From the NCBI GenBank assembly GCA_034401135.1, contig JAWZSP010000008.1:3162001-3226000 (forward strand): a stretch of 64,000 bases of DNA, given 5' to 3'. Position numbers and translations under genes: made by a program. Every line of letters begins with the position of its first letter. The first letter of the stretch is position 1. The notes under the pieces were generated by a model. The model searched no databases, had not been told where the DNA came from, and saw nothing but the letters and a program-made list of their open reading frames with translations. This stretch comes from Volutella citrinella. Lineage: Eukaryota; Ascomycota; Sordariomycetes; Hypocreales; Nectriaceae. Positions 1 through 10,719 of this stretch are shown here, in pieces.

Positions 1-683
1 TCAAGGACTTTGACGCCGTCAGCACTACCCCGACTGGAGTTCCCATCCTGGAGCTATTTAACCAAGCGCTCGGAAACAAGGCGGGAGCCATTGTTCTATG
101 CTCGCTGATCGTGCTGACAGGCTGCGGATGTCTCATAGCCTCGCACACCTGGCAGGCCCGTTTGTGTTGGTCCTTTGCTCGGGATAGCGGCTTGCCTGGA
201 TCCAGCTATCTGAGCCGAGTGCACCCCAAACTCCGCGTGCCTATTTACGCACACGTTGTCAGCTGCACAATTGTGGCCATTTTGGGATGTCTATACCTCG
301 CTTCATACAGCGCCTTCAACAGCATGGTGACTGCCTGTGTCGTTTTGCTTTATGCTTCCTACAGCATTCCTGTTGTTTGCCTGCTCATCAAGGGACGCTC
401 CACGCTGCGTCATGGCCCCTTCTGGCTGGGGAAGCTTGGAATGGTATGCAACTACGTGCTTCTTGCCTGGTTGGCTTTTTGTCTAGTTGTGAGTTGCCTC
501 TTTTACGCGGGTACTTCATTTGCTAATTCATAACAGATGTATTCCTTCCCTCCCGTCTACCCAGTCAAGGGCGACAACATGAACTACGTGTCAGTCGTTT
601 ACGTTATCACTTTTGCGGTATTGACGTCTTGGTGGTTTATTCGAGCAAAGACGGACTTCCGACCACTGGGTGTTGTCATTTGA
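1..683 (+). CDS. APC-family amino acid/GABA/choline-type permease (3' part)
   Basis: Plasma-membrane amino acid, GABA or choline permease of the fungal APC superfamily; the 5' part lies outside the window. The frame is open from base 3 to 488. It shows the family's hallmark stretch for the end of the long transporter core: GNKAGA, the segment SHTWQARLCWSFARDSGLP, then hydrophobic helices (YAHVVSCTIVAILGCLYLA; MVTACVVLLYASYSIPVVCLL; YVLLAWLAFCLVV). A GT..AG intron at 489-536 joins in phase to a last exon 537-683 that encodes one more membrane span (VSVVYVITFAVLTSWWFI) and ends TTDFRPLGVVI-like before TGA. It is convergent with the glutamine-synthetase-like gene; with that gene and the amidotransferase it may import an amine substrate. 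Substrate cannot be told from this fragment. Confidence 0.85.
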
Positions 684-1271
684 ACCCGTTTTGGATGGGT
701 TTTATTCATGTATTATCAAGCAGGTCAATGGATCATTCTGTATTAACTTAGTGATGTCTACATACTGCCCGCAGGGAGGGGCAACAGAATCGTAGCAACA
801 ACATTTACTTTCTTGTTTATACAAATTAAGAACTTGTTTAAATCTAATTCTACTGATAGTTGTATATTTGCTGGTTGTTTGCTAATGTTAGAAGGGATAT
901 AAATGATACGACCGAGGGGCCTCGAGGAGCCAAGCAGCGCAGTATTGAATAGCGGTTGTTGTTATCAGAACTTGAGATCAGAAGGATATGAGCATCTTGT
1001 GACTTTCTAATTTGGACACAATTTGTAATTAGGCTAGTAGGTCGCGGTATGTAATGAGTTCTTTGTTTACTATAAACTGGCATGGCACTTCGCGCCATGT
1101 GTACAATGGCGTATATCTCGAGCAATCTTCCATTGATCCCTTACTCATTGCTAAGTGTCACGGCATTATTATACCTACGGAAGCCTATACAGTCTCGATG
1201 TATCGGTTAACCTCCCTATAAGCAACAGGGTCAGTATTTACCTCTTCACCACACAGTCCGATTCGGGGAAC
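684..1271. other. Intergenic, shared 3' region
   Basis: 588 bp between the convergent ends of the permease and the glutamine-synthetase-like gene. It is AT-rich around 800-850. No open frame with coding character, RNA gene or repeat was seen. Confidence 0.6.
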
Positions 1272-2924
1272 TTACCAATCCGTCACCGCCTCCCTCCACT
1301 CCTTCAGTTCATGGCGTCTCGTCAAGGCGTAAAACTCGACAAACTCGTCTCCAAAAAGCTGTCGGGAAACGCTCCCTTTGGCACTGAACCGCGCCAGTGC
1401 AGTTTCGAGGCTGTTTGGCAACAACTCAGCCGGCGTATCTTTGGGTCGGTGGGACTCTGGGGGCACCGGGATTTCCATCTTGTTCTTGATTCCACGCAGG
1501 CCGGCCTGGAATATGGCATTCAATGTGTAGTGGGGGTGCAAGTCCGCGCCCGGGGTCCGGATCTCGAAGCGCGTGGCTCCTGGCTTGCAACTCGGCGGAC
1601 CAACGATTCGAATCGATGATAGGCGGTCCTCGAACCCCCAGCTCACGGAAACTGGCGCCCAGTAGTTCTCTATGAGGCGCTTGTAAGAGTTGACGTTGGG
1701 TGCGAGCATGGGCATGATGCTCGGAAGCGCATCAAGCAGACCGGCCAAGAAATAGCGGCCAGTGTCGGAGATGTTGGCGAGGTCGGGCCAGGGCGCATTC
1801 TCGTCGGGCGAGTCGCGCACAAACATGTTTTTTCCATCGAGATCTGTCAGAGACACATGGACGTGGCCCGAGTTACCGGGAAGCCCGTAAATGGGCTTGG
1901 CCATGAAGCAGGGAGTGATTTCATGCTCAACGCCAAGCGACTTGCAGAGAAGCCTGTGTGGGATGTCAGTCAACTAAGTACGTTAGAGCAGAGGCGAGCA
2001 GAGGCGCCTACTTGAACATGGACACATTATCGGCCATCTTTGCGACGGGTGATACAGCAAGGGCCTATTTGAACGACATTAGCCTTATCGACAAGATGGA
2101 GCTGTGGCACATATCACTCACAGCCTCATAGACGGGCCCGCTCTCCGTGTGCCAGCCTTCGATTGGGCAATTTAACTCAAGGCTCTTGTCGTAGATGTCA
2201 TGAAAGTATTTCTTGGCAATTATGGGGCGTGTTACGCTGTAACCGAATGCACCATCTGTGAGGGGCCGGAGTGACTTTGGCGTATTGGACTTCAGGAAGG
2301 CGGCCATGTTTTGGCGGCCATGGGCCGTGTAGCCATCCTCGGTGGGTGTCTGGAAGTTCATGAACTCGAGCTCGACTGTTGGATGATAGATTATTGTCAG
2401 TTACGATGCCAGCGCGAAACCGGGGCGATGCACACACCTCCAGCCAGTGCCTTGTAGCCCTGGGCAGCCAAGCCATCGGACAACGATAGCATCATGCTGC
2501 GACCGTCCGCAAACACAGGCTTATCGCCTACGTAAAATCGTAGGAGGAAAAAGGCAATATTGTCTTCAAAGGGGAGTCTGCGGAACGACTCCAGATCGAT
2601 GACAGCGGTGAAATCCTCGTAGCCGCTGCTGGCACCCGTCAAGGATGGCTCCTCGGTGTACAGGACGTCGTGGCAGTCCCAGCCAAAGACGGCGGAGCTG
2701 AAGCCAAAGCCGGAGCCGATGCTGGCTAGAAACTTGTCCTTGCTCATTATTTTTCCGCGGAGGATGCCGTCGCAGTCGACGCCGGCCACTTTGACCTTGG
2801 TGTCGCTGGCCAGCTCCTGCTCGAAGTGCTCAGACACCGAGCCGGCGTCATGCGAGCCATTGGATGTTCCGCTGTGGGAATTGCTGAGGTAGTGGCCGTT
2901 TGTGGCCGTCGCGCTGGGAGCCAT
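1272..2924 (-). CDS. Glutamine-synthetase-family (type I/FluG-like) ligase
   Basis: ATP-dependent ligase of the glutamine synthetase superfamily, the group that includes bacterial gamma-glutamylpolyamine synthetase and the fungal FluG C-terminal domain. Four exons fit: 2438-2924, 2122-2375, 2012-2064 and 1272-1953, with introns of 58, 57 and 62 bp, all GT..AG, giving 491 aa. The N-terminal part has KVKVAGVDCDGILRGK; the C-terminal catalytic part has SGHVHVSL, APNVNSYKRL and TRFEIRTPGADLHPHY, which carry the metal, glutamate and ATP contacts of the family. The ATG at 2924 is favoured over a non-ATG extension to 3014. It is divergent from a glutamine amidotransferase, which suggests a gamma-glutamylation/deglutamylation couple. 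Substrate unknown; ordinary ammonia-fixing fungal glutamine synthetase (type II) looks different. Confidence 0.88.
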
Positions 2925-3727
2925 TGTGTGTTTGGACAGAGGAGAGGTGTCTATATCGTGCGTTGCATACAAGACGAGGGAGCTCTCAATGATGGAGACG
3001 GCGATGTGACACAATCCGGGGATCTTTAAAAGTGACAGACCAGAGGCGGAACGGGAGTATGGTAGATGCGCCGATCAAGGAACGCCAGCGCGGCTACAGG
3101 AACGGGCCGCACGCCTGAGCAACGGTTCTCTATTCTCTACACTTCCACGCCATGCGCGCCTGGAGCAGCTACCCCTAGCTCTAGCGCTCCGTCACTCCGA
3201 GTCCATGCCTGTAGCCGCGGGCGATCTGCGCCGGACCGCGATGATAAGGGCCGCAACCGAGAGAGCATTTGCGGGATAGGCGGCGGCTCGCGGTGCCTAA
3301 CAATAAACCTTGCCTCCCGAGTCAATCGGCGGTCCCGTCATGCGAACCGGGCTAGCCGGACACGATCTCGGTGGGACCGGCAGGTGGGCACCGCGGTCTG
3401 CCGGGAGCCAACGAAAGACGGTTCCGCGGCGGGGCTGTGTGGCAATCCAAGCGCCGCTGACCTACCTTGCCGTCTTCTATGTTTGACAGAGGCTCCCGGT
3501 GACCGGAGCGGCGGTTGGGGGCGACATGTCGGGACTCTGTCAGGCACAGTCAAGGGCGGAGGCCGATGCCGACCGATTCCGTCGAGCCACATGGTGACGA
3601 GGGCCGTCATAGCAGCAGTCCGTCCTAATATAGATTGACGTGTCCGGCAGTTTCCCAGACCGTCACCCCCGCCCTCGATTTGCTACTACTCTATTCCTAA
3701 TCTGATTCACGGTGCGACACGGGCACC
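2925..3727. promoter_or_regulatory. Divergent promoter region, GS-like / amidotransferase
   Basis: 803 bp of GC-rich sequence between the divergent starts at 2924 and 3728. Open frames exist on both strands (3066-3638 and others) but are Arg/Pro/Ser-rich, start inside the shared promoter and match nothing I recognise, so I treat them as chance. No clear operator was found. Confidence 0.5.
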
Positions 3728-4592
3728 ATGACCATCTTTACCGTCGCGGTGCTCGAGTGCGACACGCCTGTGCCGGCCGTTGTGGACAAGTTTGGCGGCT
3801 ATGGCGACATCTTTGACACCTTTTTGCGCGCCAGCCTCAAGGCATATACCCTGAGTAGCGATGCGCCCGCCATTAAGCTCCGCGTGGTCAAGACCAATGT
3901 GGTGCAGATGGGCGATCTGCCAAAGTTTGACGATGTAGACTGCATCCTAGTAAGCGGCAGCAGTATGACCCCATCCTAGCCAAAGATGTGATGACTGCAT
4001 TCCTAATGCTCAGTGGTAGAACACAACTCGTTTGAAGACAAGCCCTGGATCCTACGCCTGGTGGACTACGTCAAAGAGGCTTATGCAACCAAGAACATCC
4101 CTATCGTCGGCATCTGCTTCGGCCACCAGATCATCGCCCGCGCTCTCGGCGGAGAGGTTCACCGGAGTCCCGGCGGCTGGGAAATCTCTGTCGATCTCGT
4201 TGACCTAACAGAACGAGCCGCGAAAATCTTTGGGCCCAAATCTCTGGTAGGTTCAACAGACGTGCTTCAATCATCAATTGCTAACATGGATACAGAAACT
4301 GCATCAAATGCATCGCGACGCCGTGCTGAGACTCCCCGACGGCGTCGAGAATCTTGGATCCAGCCCGGCATGCAACGTGCAGGGACTGTACAGCCCCGGA
4401 CGCGTCTTCACCGTCCAGGCACATCCTGAGTTCAATGGCCCCATCATGTCGTCAATATTAGAGGTTCGGCATGACCAAGGCGTGTTTTCAGATGATCAAT
4501 TTAAGGAAGCGGAAGCCCGGGCGCATGATGAGCATGATGGTATCCTGGTAGGGGAGTCAATATGGAGGTTCCTCCTCGAGGCGCCTAAGTAG
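3728..4592 (+). CDS. Class I glutamine amidotransferase-like hydrolase
   Basis: Stand-alone class I glutamine amidotransferase (GATase1 fold), cytosolic, probably hydrolysing a gamma-glutamyl bond. Three exons: 3728-3962, 4014-4246 and 4296-4592, with 51 and 49 bp introns, giving 254 aa. The catalytic triad is visible: the nucleophile elbow VGICFGHQIIARALGG (Cys) and VQAHPEF (His and Glu) near the C-terminus. The upstream pieces CILVSGS and EHNSFEDKPWI are typical of the fungal stand-alone family. Divergent from the glutamine-synthetase-like gene, which points to a shared pathway in which one enzyme adds and the other removes glutamate, as PuuA and PuuD do in bacteria. That link is inference. 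Confidence 0.88.
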
Positions 4593-4750
4593 GTGAATCA
4601 GCCAACGTAGCGACAAGGCATTTATGATACCAAGATTATTGTGTCAATGAACCATTAAATTATATTCATCGGCAGCCCACTGCTGCTCTAGACAGTTTAC
4701 GCTCCCATTTAGTGTCATATGATATCTTGCGGCATCTATTGCCAACATAT

Positions 4751-6485
4751 TTAAATGCCACGCTGCTCAGCATCCGTCTTGTACGCCTTGAACTCGCGAG
4801 CCGGGACCTTCTTGGCAAACATCTCGTCCAACTCCTCGTACGATCGGCCGGCGACCTCGGGCTGGCAGAAGAAGAGGTAGATGGTGGCGAGGACGGCCAG
4901 AGCGGCGAAGATGAAAGCAACCTTGGCGCCAAGGTTGGCCTGATCGGGGTTGAAGAGGAAGGGGATGACGAAAGCCCACATGGTCTGTGTCAAAATGGTC
5001 AGCGAGGGAATTCATATATTAGTTTCGTATCAACTTACGAAGAGAATGTTCTGCAGAGCAAGGGAGATGGAGGCGGTCTTGGCGCGGAGTCGAGAGGTGG
5101 AAACCTCAATCAGGAGGGCGTAGGCGGTGGCACTTTGGCAAGTTAGTATGACGTCAAACAACTAGATTTGGAGTCAATTTACCCAGTAGACATGTTGTAA
5201 ATGAAGCAATAGACCAAGAGCATGGCAACGGTGCCCTTGACGGCTCCAGCAGTGCCAGCGACGGCCAGACCACCACAGATGGCGAGCACAACGGTCAGGA
5301 CGGCGTTGCCGTACAGAGTCAGGTTTCGGCGGCCGACGCGGTCGATGAGGAACCAAGAGCAAATGTTTCCAGACATGGATAGGACCTGCTGAACAATGCC
5401 GAGGATGAAGCTCATGTCGACAGAGTATCCGGCGAGCTGCTGGTAGTAGGTCGAATAAGCAGCGACGAAGAAGACACCAGTCAGGGCGTTGATGCTCATG
5501 GGGGCGACAGAGATCATGGTGCGTCGGAGGTTGGACTTGCGGAAGCACTCGGCGAAGCTGACGCCGTCGGTCTCTGAACGGACCTCCTCCAGGGTCAAAG
5601 TGATGACGGCCAGTCGCTTCTCATTCTCGGCTCCGCGGTAGCCCAGACGCTCCAGGGATCGGATAGCCTTGTCCTTCTTGTCCTTGTTGACCAGCCACCA
5701 GGGGGACTCGGGCATGAAGGGCAGGCCCATCAAGCCGATGGCAGTGACGCCGTACTGGGCGACGAAGACGGCACGGTAGGCCCAGCGGCTGTCGAGGTTG
5801 CCGGTTCCCTTGAGGACAAAAGACACCAACAGAGGGCCGAGGGTGAAAGCAATGGCAGAGGCGGCGGTGATGATGCCTCGCAGGGCCAGGGGCGCAATCT
5901 CGCCAATGTAGGTCATGCTGATGGTGATGAGGCCACCGCCAGCGAGGCCGGCAATGAACTTTCCAGCAAAGAAGACGGGGTTGCTCGTGCTGATGACTTC
6001 GATGGTGATGGCGGCGATGAGGATGATGTAGCAGAGGAGCGAGGCAAACTTGCGGCCGATCTTGTCAGCGAGCCAGCCAGAGCCCAGAGAACCGATGACG
6101 GCACTGTCAATTGTTAGATTTCATCTTTCATGCGAGAGATGAAGGACGAGATGCAGACGTACGAGGCAACGGGGCCACCGGTGTAGGCGGACTGCCAGCT
6201 AGCGGGGAGGACATAGTCGCCGTTGAAGGGACGGCCAAAGTCTTTGCGGAATCGAGGGATGCCGAGGATGACACCACTGGCCTGGTTGTCGAAGCTGGTG
6301 AGGAGCAGGACCCAGATGGCGTAGACACACCAGAAGAAGGCGAGGGGAGTCTTGCGGATGGCCTGCAGGGGCGTCTCCTGGTGGTCCTCTGCGGCGCCGA
6401 GCGCGCCAATGACCTCGACGTGCTGCTCGTTGGCCTTGAGGTCGGCGACGTCGCCGCTCTCGGGCTCGTTCTTGAGGCCGCTCAT
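4751..6485 (-). CDS. MFS sugar transporter (alpha-glucoside/hexose permease type)
   Basis: Twelve-helix proton-coupled sugar permease of the SP family in the plasma membrane. Four exons: 6163-6485, 5183-6103, 5039-5132 and 4751-4984, with introns of 59, 50 and 54 bp, 523 aa. Family marks: SFDNQASGVILGIPRFRKDFG in the first outer loop, GWLADKIGRKFA (loop 2-3), PESPWWLVNKDKKDKA before the central loop, DRVGRRNLTLYGN (loop 8-9) and the tail FFCQPEVAGRSYEELDEMF. The PESPWWLV and DNQA pattern is closest to fungal alpha-glucoside/oligosaccharide permeases. It is divergent from a GH78-type hydrolase at 7753, so it may carry a rhamnose-containing product. Exact sugar unknown. Confidence 0.9.
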
Positions 6486-7752
6486 GGCGATGGGTGAGGG
6501 TGGACGCGGCTAGGAGGGTGGCGTGAGGAGAGGAGCTGCTGAGAGCTGGTGATGGTGTTGATGATGGTGATGATGATGATGGGATCGACAAGATTCGAGG
6601 GGGCGACACGCCTGTATTTATCACCCGCGGTGTCACGGACGACGGGTTTAATTTTTTTCTCTCTCTTCCCCACGGGGACTAATGACATGAGGGGGAGAGA
6701 GGAATTTGGAGTCTCCCTCCTGGGGACCCCTGGACATGTCGACGCCACGGACGCTAGCACGAACTCAAAGCGAGTCGCATCCCCGGCAGTCTAGGCCTTG
6801 TCCGGACCTAGCCTGGGGTCACGCGCAGTTGGAGAATCCGGAGAGAGCATGCGGAGGCACCCAGCCCAGCCACGAGGAGGAGTGGGTGAGCTGATTCCCA
6901 GTTTGTAGGCTTGAGGCTGTCGGGGGGGGGGGGCCATGTTGACTCGCGAGCCGCGTGCCTTGTTTGTGTGCCGGGGATTTGCCAAGCGCTCGCTCAGCGA
7001 TGACACATTGAAGCGATTCCCGAGTCTGTGGCATGTCCGGGGAGGAGGATACGCCGGTCAGTCGGCGCAATGCCATGCGACAGGTGCGAAAACCCTCGTA
7101 TGTCATTTACCACCTCCTCGGCACGGCCAAGCAACTCCCCGCATTTCCGGCATCCGCTCCATCCTTCCCCAGTGTCTCAACGCTGATCCGCGCTGCACTC
7201 TCTGGCATTGTCCCATTGTTTTCATGGGGCAATCTCACCACTAGCGGGGCGTCTGCATGGCTGACCACGAGGCAATTGCCCCTTGCTGGCTGCTAGCGCC
7301 AATGGAATGAGACAGCGCCGTCCTCAGTCCGCGGCCATCCCGGCCTCGTTCCGGACAATACCCACGGTTGTGCCGCAGGCTGCCGTTTGTGGACTGGCTC
7401 GGCAGTGCGCAGTCTCGCCCGAGTATCCCCGTGCCCTGCGAGGTTTGTCCGAGTGGGTTGTTTCGGGCCATCATTATCACCCACGTCGGCCTATCAACTG
7501 CCGATAGGACTCTACTGTATGTATTTGTTGGTGTGCTGTCAGACAACTCGCTGCAAATCCTAGACACCATATGCAAGCCCAGCCCAGCAACCCTCTGGAG
7601 TCTTTTGTGGCAATACTCGTCGCTGCTCTGTTCCTTGAATCCTAGCCAACAGGTCCTTCTCCTGCAGAAGCATCCATCACACCCCCTCCATTAGGAGAAG
7701 CCATCCTCAACTTCTCATCTTTCTGCATCCCCCACTCCCTCAGTCTAGAACC
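6486..7752. promoter_or_regulatory. Divergent promoter region, sugar permease / GH78
   Basis: 1.27 kb between two divergent start codons. It contains a GAT/GGT microsatellite at 6551-6583 close to the permease and a 12-base G run at 6922-6933. No gene-like open frame. Co-regulation of the two flanking genes is an inference from layout. Confidence 0.55.
6551..6583. repeat. Trinucleotide microsatellite (GAT/GGT)
   Basis: An imperfect run of GAT, GGT and GTT units in the 5' leader of the sugar permease gene, about 65 bases upstream of its ATG on the minus strand (CAT/CAC repeats in the transcript sense). Length may vary between strains. Confidence 0.7.
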
Positions 7753-9402
7753 ATGGACGAATTGACCCAGGAAACACTCGCCACGGCGTGGAACCGAGAC
7801 TTTGAACGCATCTCAGAGGACCTCTGCCCCAAGCTGGCCCGATGGGAGCGCACTCCGCAGCGCCTAGTCAAGTTCCAGCCCGATACGGAGGCCTACTTTG
7901 GCGTCCGTGTCACCCCAGATGACCATGCACTCGCTGCGTTCCCCTCATTGGCGTGGGGAAAGGGGGACGAGTTCGTTCTGGACTTTGGGGTCCACATGGT
8001 TGGCTACCTGTCGTTCAAGCTCGACTGCGTGGGTGCCGCAATGGACGCCCCATGCAGGATGCGGCTGACGTTTGGCGAATCGCCACTCGATGTGACCATG
8101 CCCATGGACAATGTCACATCATGGATCAGCACGGCATGGCTGCCCGACGAGGTCATCAACGTCGACATGTGTCCGGAGACGGTCTCGCTGCCCCGGCGGT
8201 ATGCGTTCCGGTTCCTACGCATCCAGATCATAGACACTTCGCCGCGGTTCAAAGTCTCCTTCTCCGACGTCAAGTGCGAGTGCGTCAGCGCCATTGGCCA
8301 GGCCCATCAGCTAGACGCCGTCGAGTTCGAGAACCCGCTGCTGCGGGACATTGACCACTGCAGCATCTCCACGCTGCGGGACTGCATGCAGACCGTCTTC
8401 GAGGACGGGCCTCGTCGAGACCGCCGCCTATGGATCGGCGATCTGCGGCTGCAGGCGCTAGCCAACTACAGGACGCTTCGAGACTTTGATCTCGTTAAGC
8501 GCAACATCTTCCAGTTCGCCGCCGTCGTCCGCGAGGATGGGTCTCTCCCTGCCTGCGTCTTTGAGAAGCCCAAGTTGATGCCCGCGGTCGAGTACATTGT
8601 CGACTACGATGCTCTCTTCGCCCCCATTGTTCTAGACTACGTTGTCGAGTCTGGTGATGTCGCTGCAGGTGAGCTGTTGTGGGTGACAGTGCTCAGCTGC
8701 GTCCAACGCGCGTTGAAGAATGTCAACCCAACAACTCACGTGTTTGAGAGCGGGCGAACCAAGGACTGGAAGTTCCTCGATTGGGCTCCAAAGCTAGATC
8801 GCGACGCTGGCGAGCACGGGTTGCTTGTCTTCTGCCTCAAGGCGATCAACAAGCTTGCCGGCATCTTGGGTAAGGAGGCTCCCCACATTGAGACGGTGGC
8901 GAATATGACTGCCGCCGCAGCCCATTTCCTTTCCAAGGACGACCTGTTTGTTTCAGGCCCCAATGCCGAAATCAGCTATGCCTCGGCGGCTTGGCTCGCC
9001 CTGGCCGAGGTCTTCCCACAGGAGGTTGCGCGCAAAGCCCTGGAGAACAACCTTGCCCACCCAGAGGCTATCAAGCCACTCACACCGTACCTGTGGCATC
9101 ACGTATGCGACGCGTTGGTCACAGTGGGGAGCTACGACAAGTGCCTGGAGATCATTGAGTCGTACTGGGGTGGCATGATCCGCGGAAGTGCAGATACCTT
9201 TTGGGAGTGCTACGACCCCGAGGATCCCCGAGCCAGTCCTTATGGAGATGTCAGAAATAACAGCTTCTGTCACGCGTGGAGCTGCACCCCGACGTATCTG
9301 CTGCGTGGCAAACTGCTTGAGGCTGCAAACGGCAAGGTGGTGGGCAGGGTGACCATGGGGGAGCTGGACGACAAGTGGATCCAGCGCAGTCTCAGCTTAT
9401 AG
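7753..9402 (+). CDS. GH78-type alpha-L-rhamnosidase-like hydrolase, intronless
   Basis: Six-hairpin glycosidase of the alpha-L-rhamnosidase type, 549 aa in one exon, with no signal peptide, so probably cytosolic. The N-terminal half has beta-sandwich features (FVLDFGVHMVGYLSFKLD; RYAFRFLRIQII). The catalytic (alpha/alpha)6 part begins with TVFEDGPRRDRRLWIGDLRLQALANYR split by family numbering; the acidic EDGP..DR..W.GD motif is the GH78 signature. Near the end are DTFWECYDPEDP and FCHAWSCTPTYLL, also typical. It is shorter than secreted rhamnosidases. The start at 7753 follows ACC ATGG, a good context. Divergence from a sugar permease suggests uptake of a rhamnosylated oligosaccharide followed by intracellular cleavage. 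Confidence 0.85.
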   Translation: MDELTQETLATAWNRDFERISEDLCPKLARWERTPQRLVKFQPDTEAYFGVRVTPDDHALAAFPSLAWGKGDEFVLDFGVHMVGYLSFKLDCVGAAMDAPCRMRLTFGESPLDVTMPMDNVTSWISTAWLPDEVINVDMCPETVSLPRRYAFRFLRIQIIDTSPRFKVSFSDVKCECVSAIGQAHQLDAVEFENPLLRDIDHCSISTLRDCMQTVFEDGPRRDRRLWIGDLRLQALANYRTLRDFDLVKRNIFQFAAVVREDGSLPACVFEKPKLMPAVEYIVDYDALFAPIVLDYVVESGDVAAGELLWVTVLSCVQRALKNVNPTTHVFESGRTKDWKFLDWAPKLDRDAGEHGLLVFCLKAINKLAGILGKEAPHIETVANMTAAAAHFLSKDDLFVSGPNAEISYASAAWLALAEVFPQEVARKALENNLAHPEAIKPLTPYLWHHVCDALVTVGSYDKCLEIIESYWGGMIRGSADTFWECYDPEDPRASPYGDVRNNSFCHAWSCTPTYLLRGKLLEAANGKVVGRVTMGELDDKWIQRSLSL

Positions 9403-10719
9403 CTTAAAATTGAATAAGAGATTTGTGCAATAAGACTAAGACTGAGTCATGATTGATGCAATGAGACAGCGGCGGCTAGGTGTTGGCTCCTGCGTCTGGG
9501 GTAAGATTGATAGGTTGGTCTCACAGGCTATTGATGGAGAGCCTGAAGGAGCGTGTGCCAACCTCGCTTCCAGCAACCGCAAATAGGTAGGGGCTAGTGG
9601 TGACAGGTGACAGGCGAATTTCTAGACACAGTAACGGCTACAATAGCCGCCGATCTAGCGACGAATCAAGGCATTTCTTGGGCACAAACTGCTAGCGCGG
9701 GGCTTCCAACTACCGAATGGAGACACCGCTCGACCGAGCAGCTGGCGGTTAGGAGCGCAAGGGGTTCGTGGTGTGGTAGCCAGCTGCCCTGCTTCAATCA
9801 AAAAGGCATCTCGTTCCCCGCAAAGTGCATCCGCCAAGCAATACAAAATAGTGAGCCGTGACTTGCTGAAATAGGCATCATGATGCATCATGCCTAATAC
9901 TTCCTAATCTGTACCTAGAGATATTTGCGCTTAAAGCAACTGCGCCTAAACATCAATCCGCTGGTAACAATTGAATTACAATTGAAGCACCCATCAAGGA
10001 GACAGAGTGATGCAAATTTTCGAATGTTCGCGGCTTGTACTGCTGCTGCCTCGGCCCCCTTGGCTCCCGAGGCCGAGAGAGCACCGTCACCTGCACCAGG
10101 GAGAAAGTCCGAGACGGACAAATACCGGCGAAACTGTTCGCTGGCTCCACACACCATCGCTGGGCTTTATAGCGACTCTGAGCCGATAGCGCCGACGCTC
10201 TACGCCGAATATTCGCCGCAGGATCCCACCCTTCAACCACACCATCGGCGAATGTTTGCAGCGAATACGACGAAATTGGCCTCACCTGGACGGCATCACG
10301 AGGGAGGCAAAAGACCAGGTCCAGGGGCGCGACTAGCCAGTTTCTAGTCAGACGCCGTTTTGAGCATGACCATTATTGCCTTCATTGATCATTCCCAGCC
10401 AGTTCTTACGCCTCGCATTGGCCTCTGACTGGAACTCGCCTCCTCCTAATCAGCGGCTGAGTAGTTTGGGGTGTTCCACTTTTGTTGAGAGCACAACAAA
10501 CTGTCCCTTCACCTTCACTTCCAACAAGTCCATGCCTTCTCACATTTGGAATCAACAATAACCGCCATTGATTTCGGTGCTGTAAACGACGTGCAAGTTC
10601 AATTTCAGTTCACTCGTTAGCACAATCCATTACCAGACGCTGATGTGTAGTCTATTATATTGCAGTCCGATGCAAAGGGACAAAGGATATCAATCCACTA
10701 CCCCAGCCAGCCATCGCAG
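9403..10719. other. Intergenic, no gene seen
   Basis: 1.3 kb downstream of the GH78-like gene. Short frames on both strands at 9607-9861 and 9915-10347 overlap each other antisense and show no recognisable domain. Likely decayed or non-coding sequence. Confidence 0.5.

Noticed and set aside
3066..3638. 190-codon plus-strand open frame between divergent genes
   Set aside because: Arg/Ser/Pro-rich chance translation of GC-rich DNA with an overlapping antisense frame; nothing recognisable.
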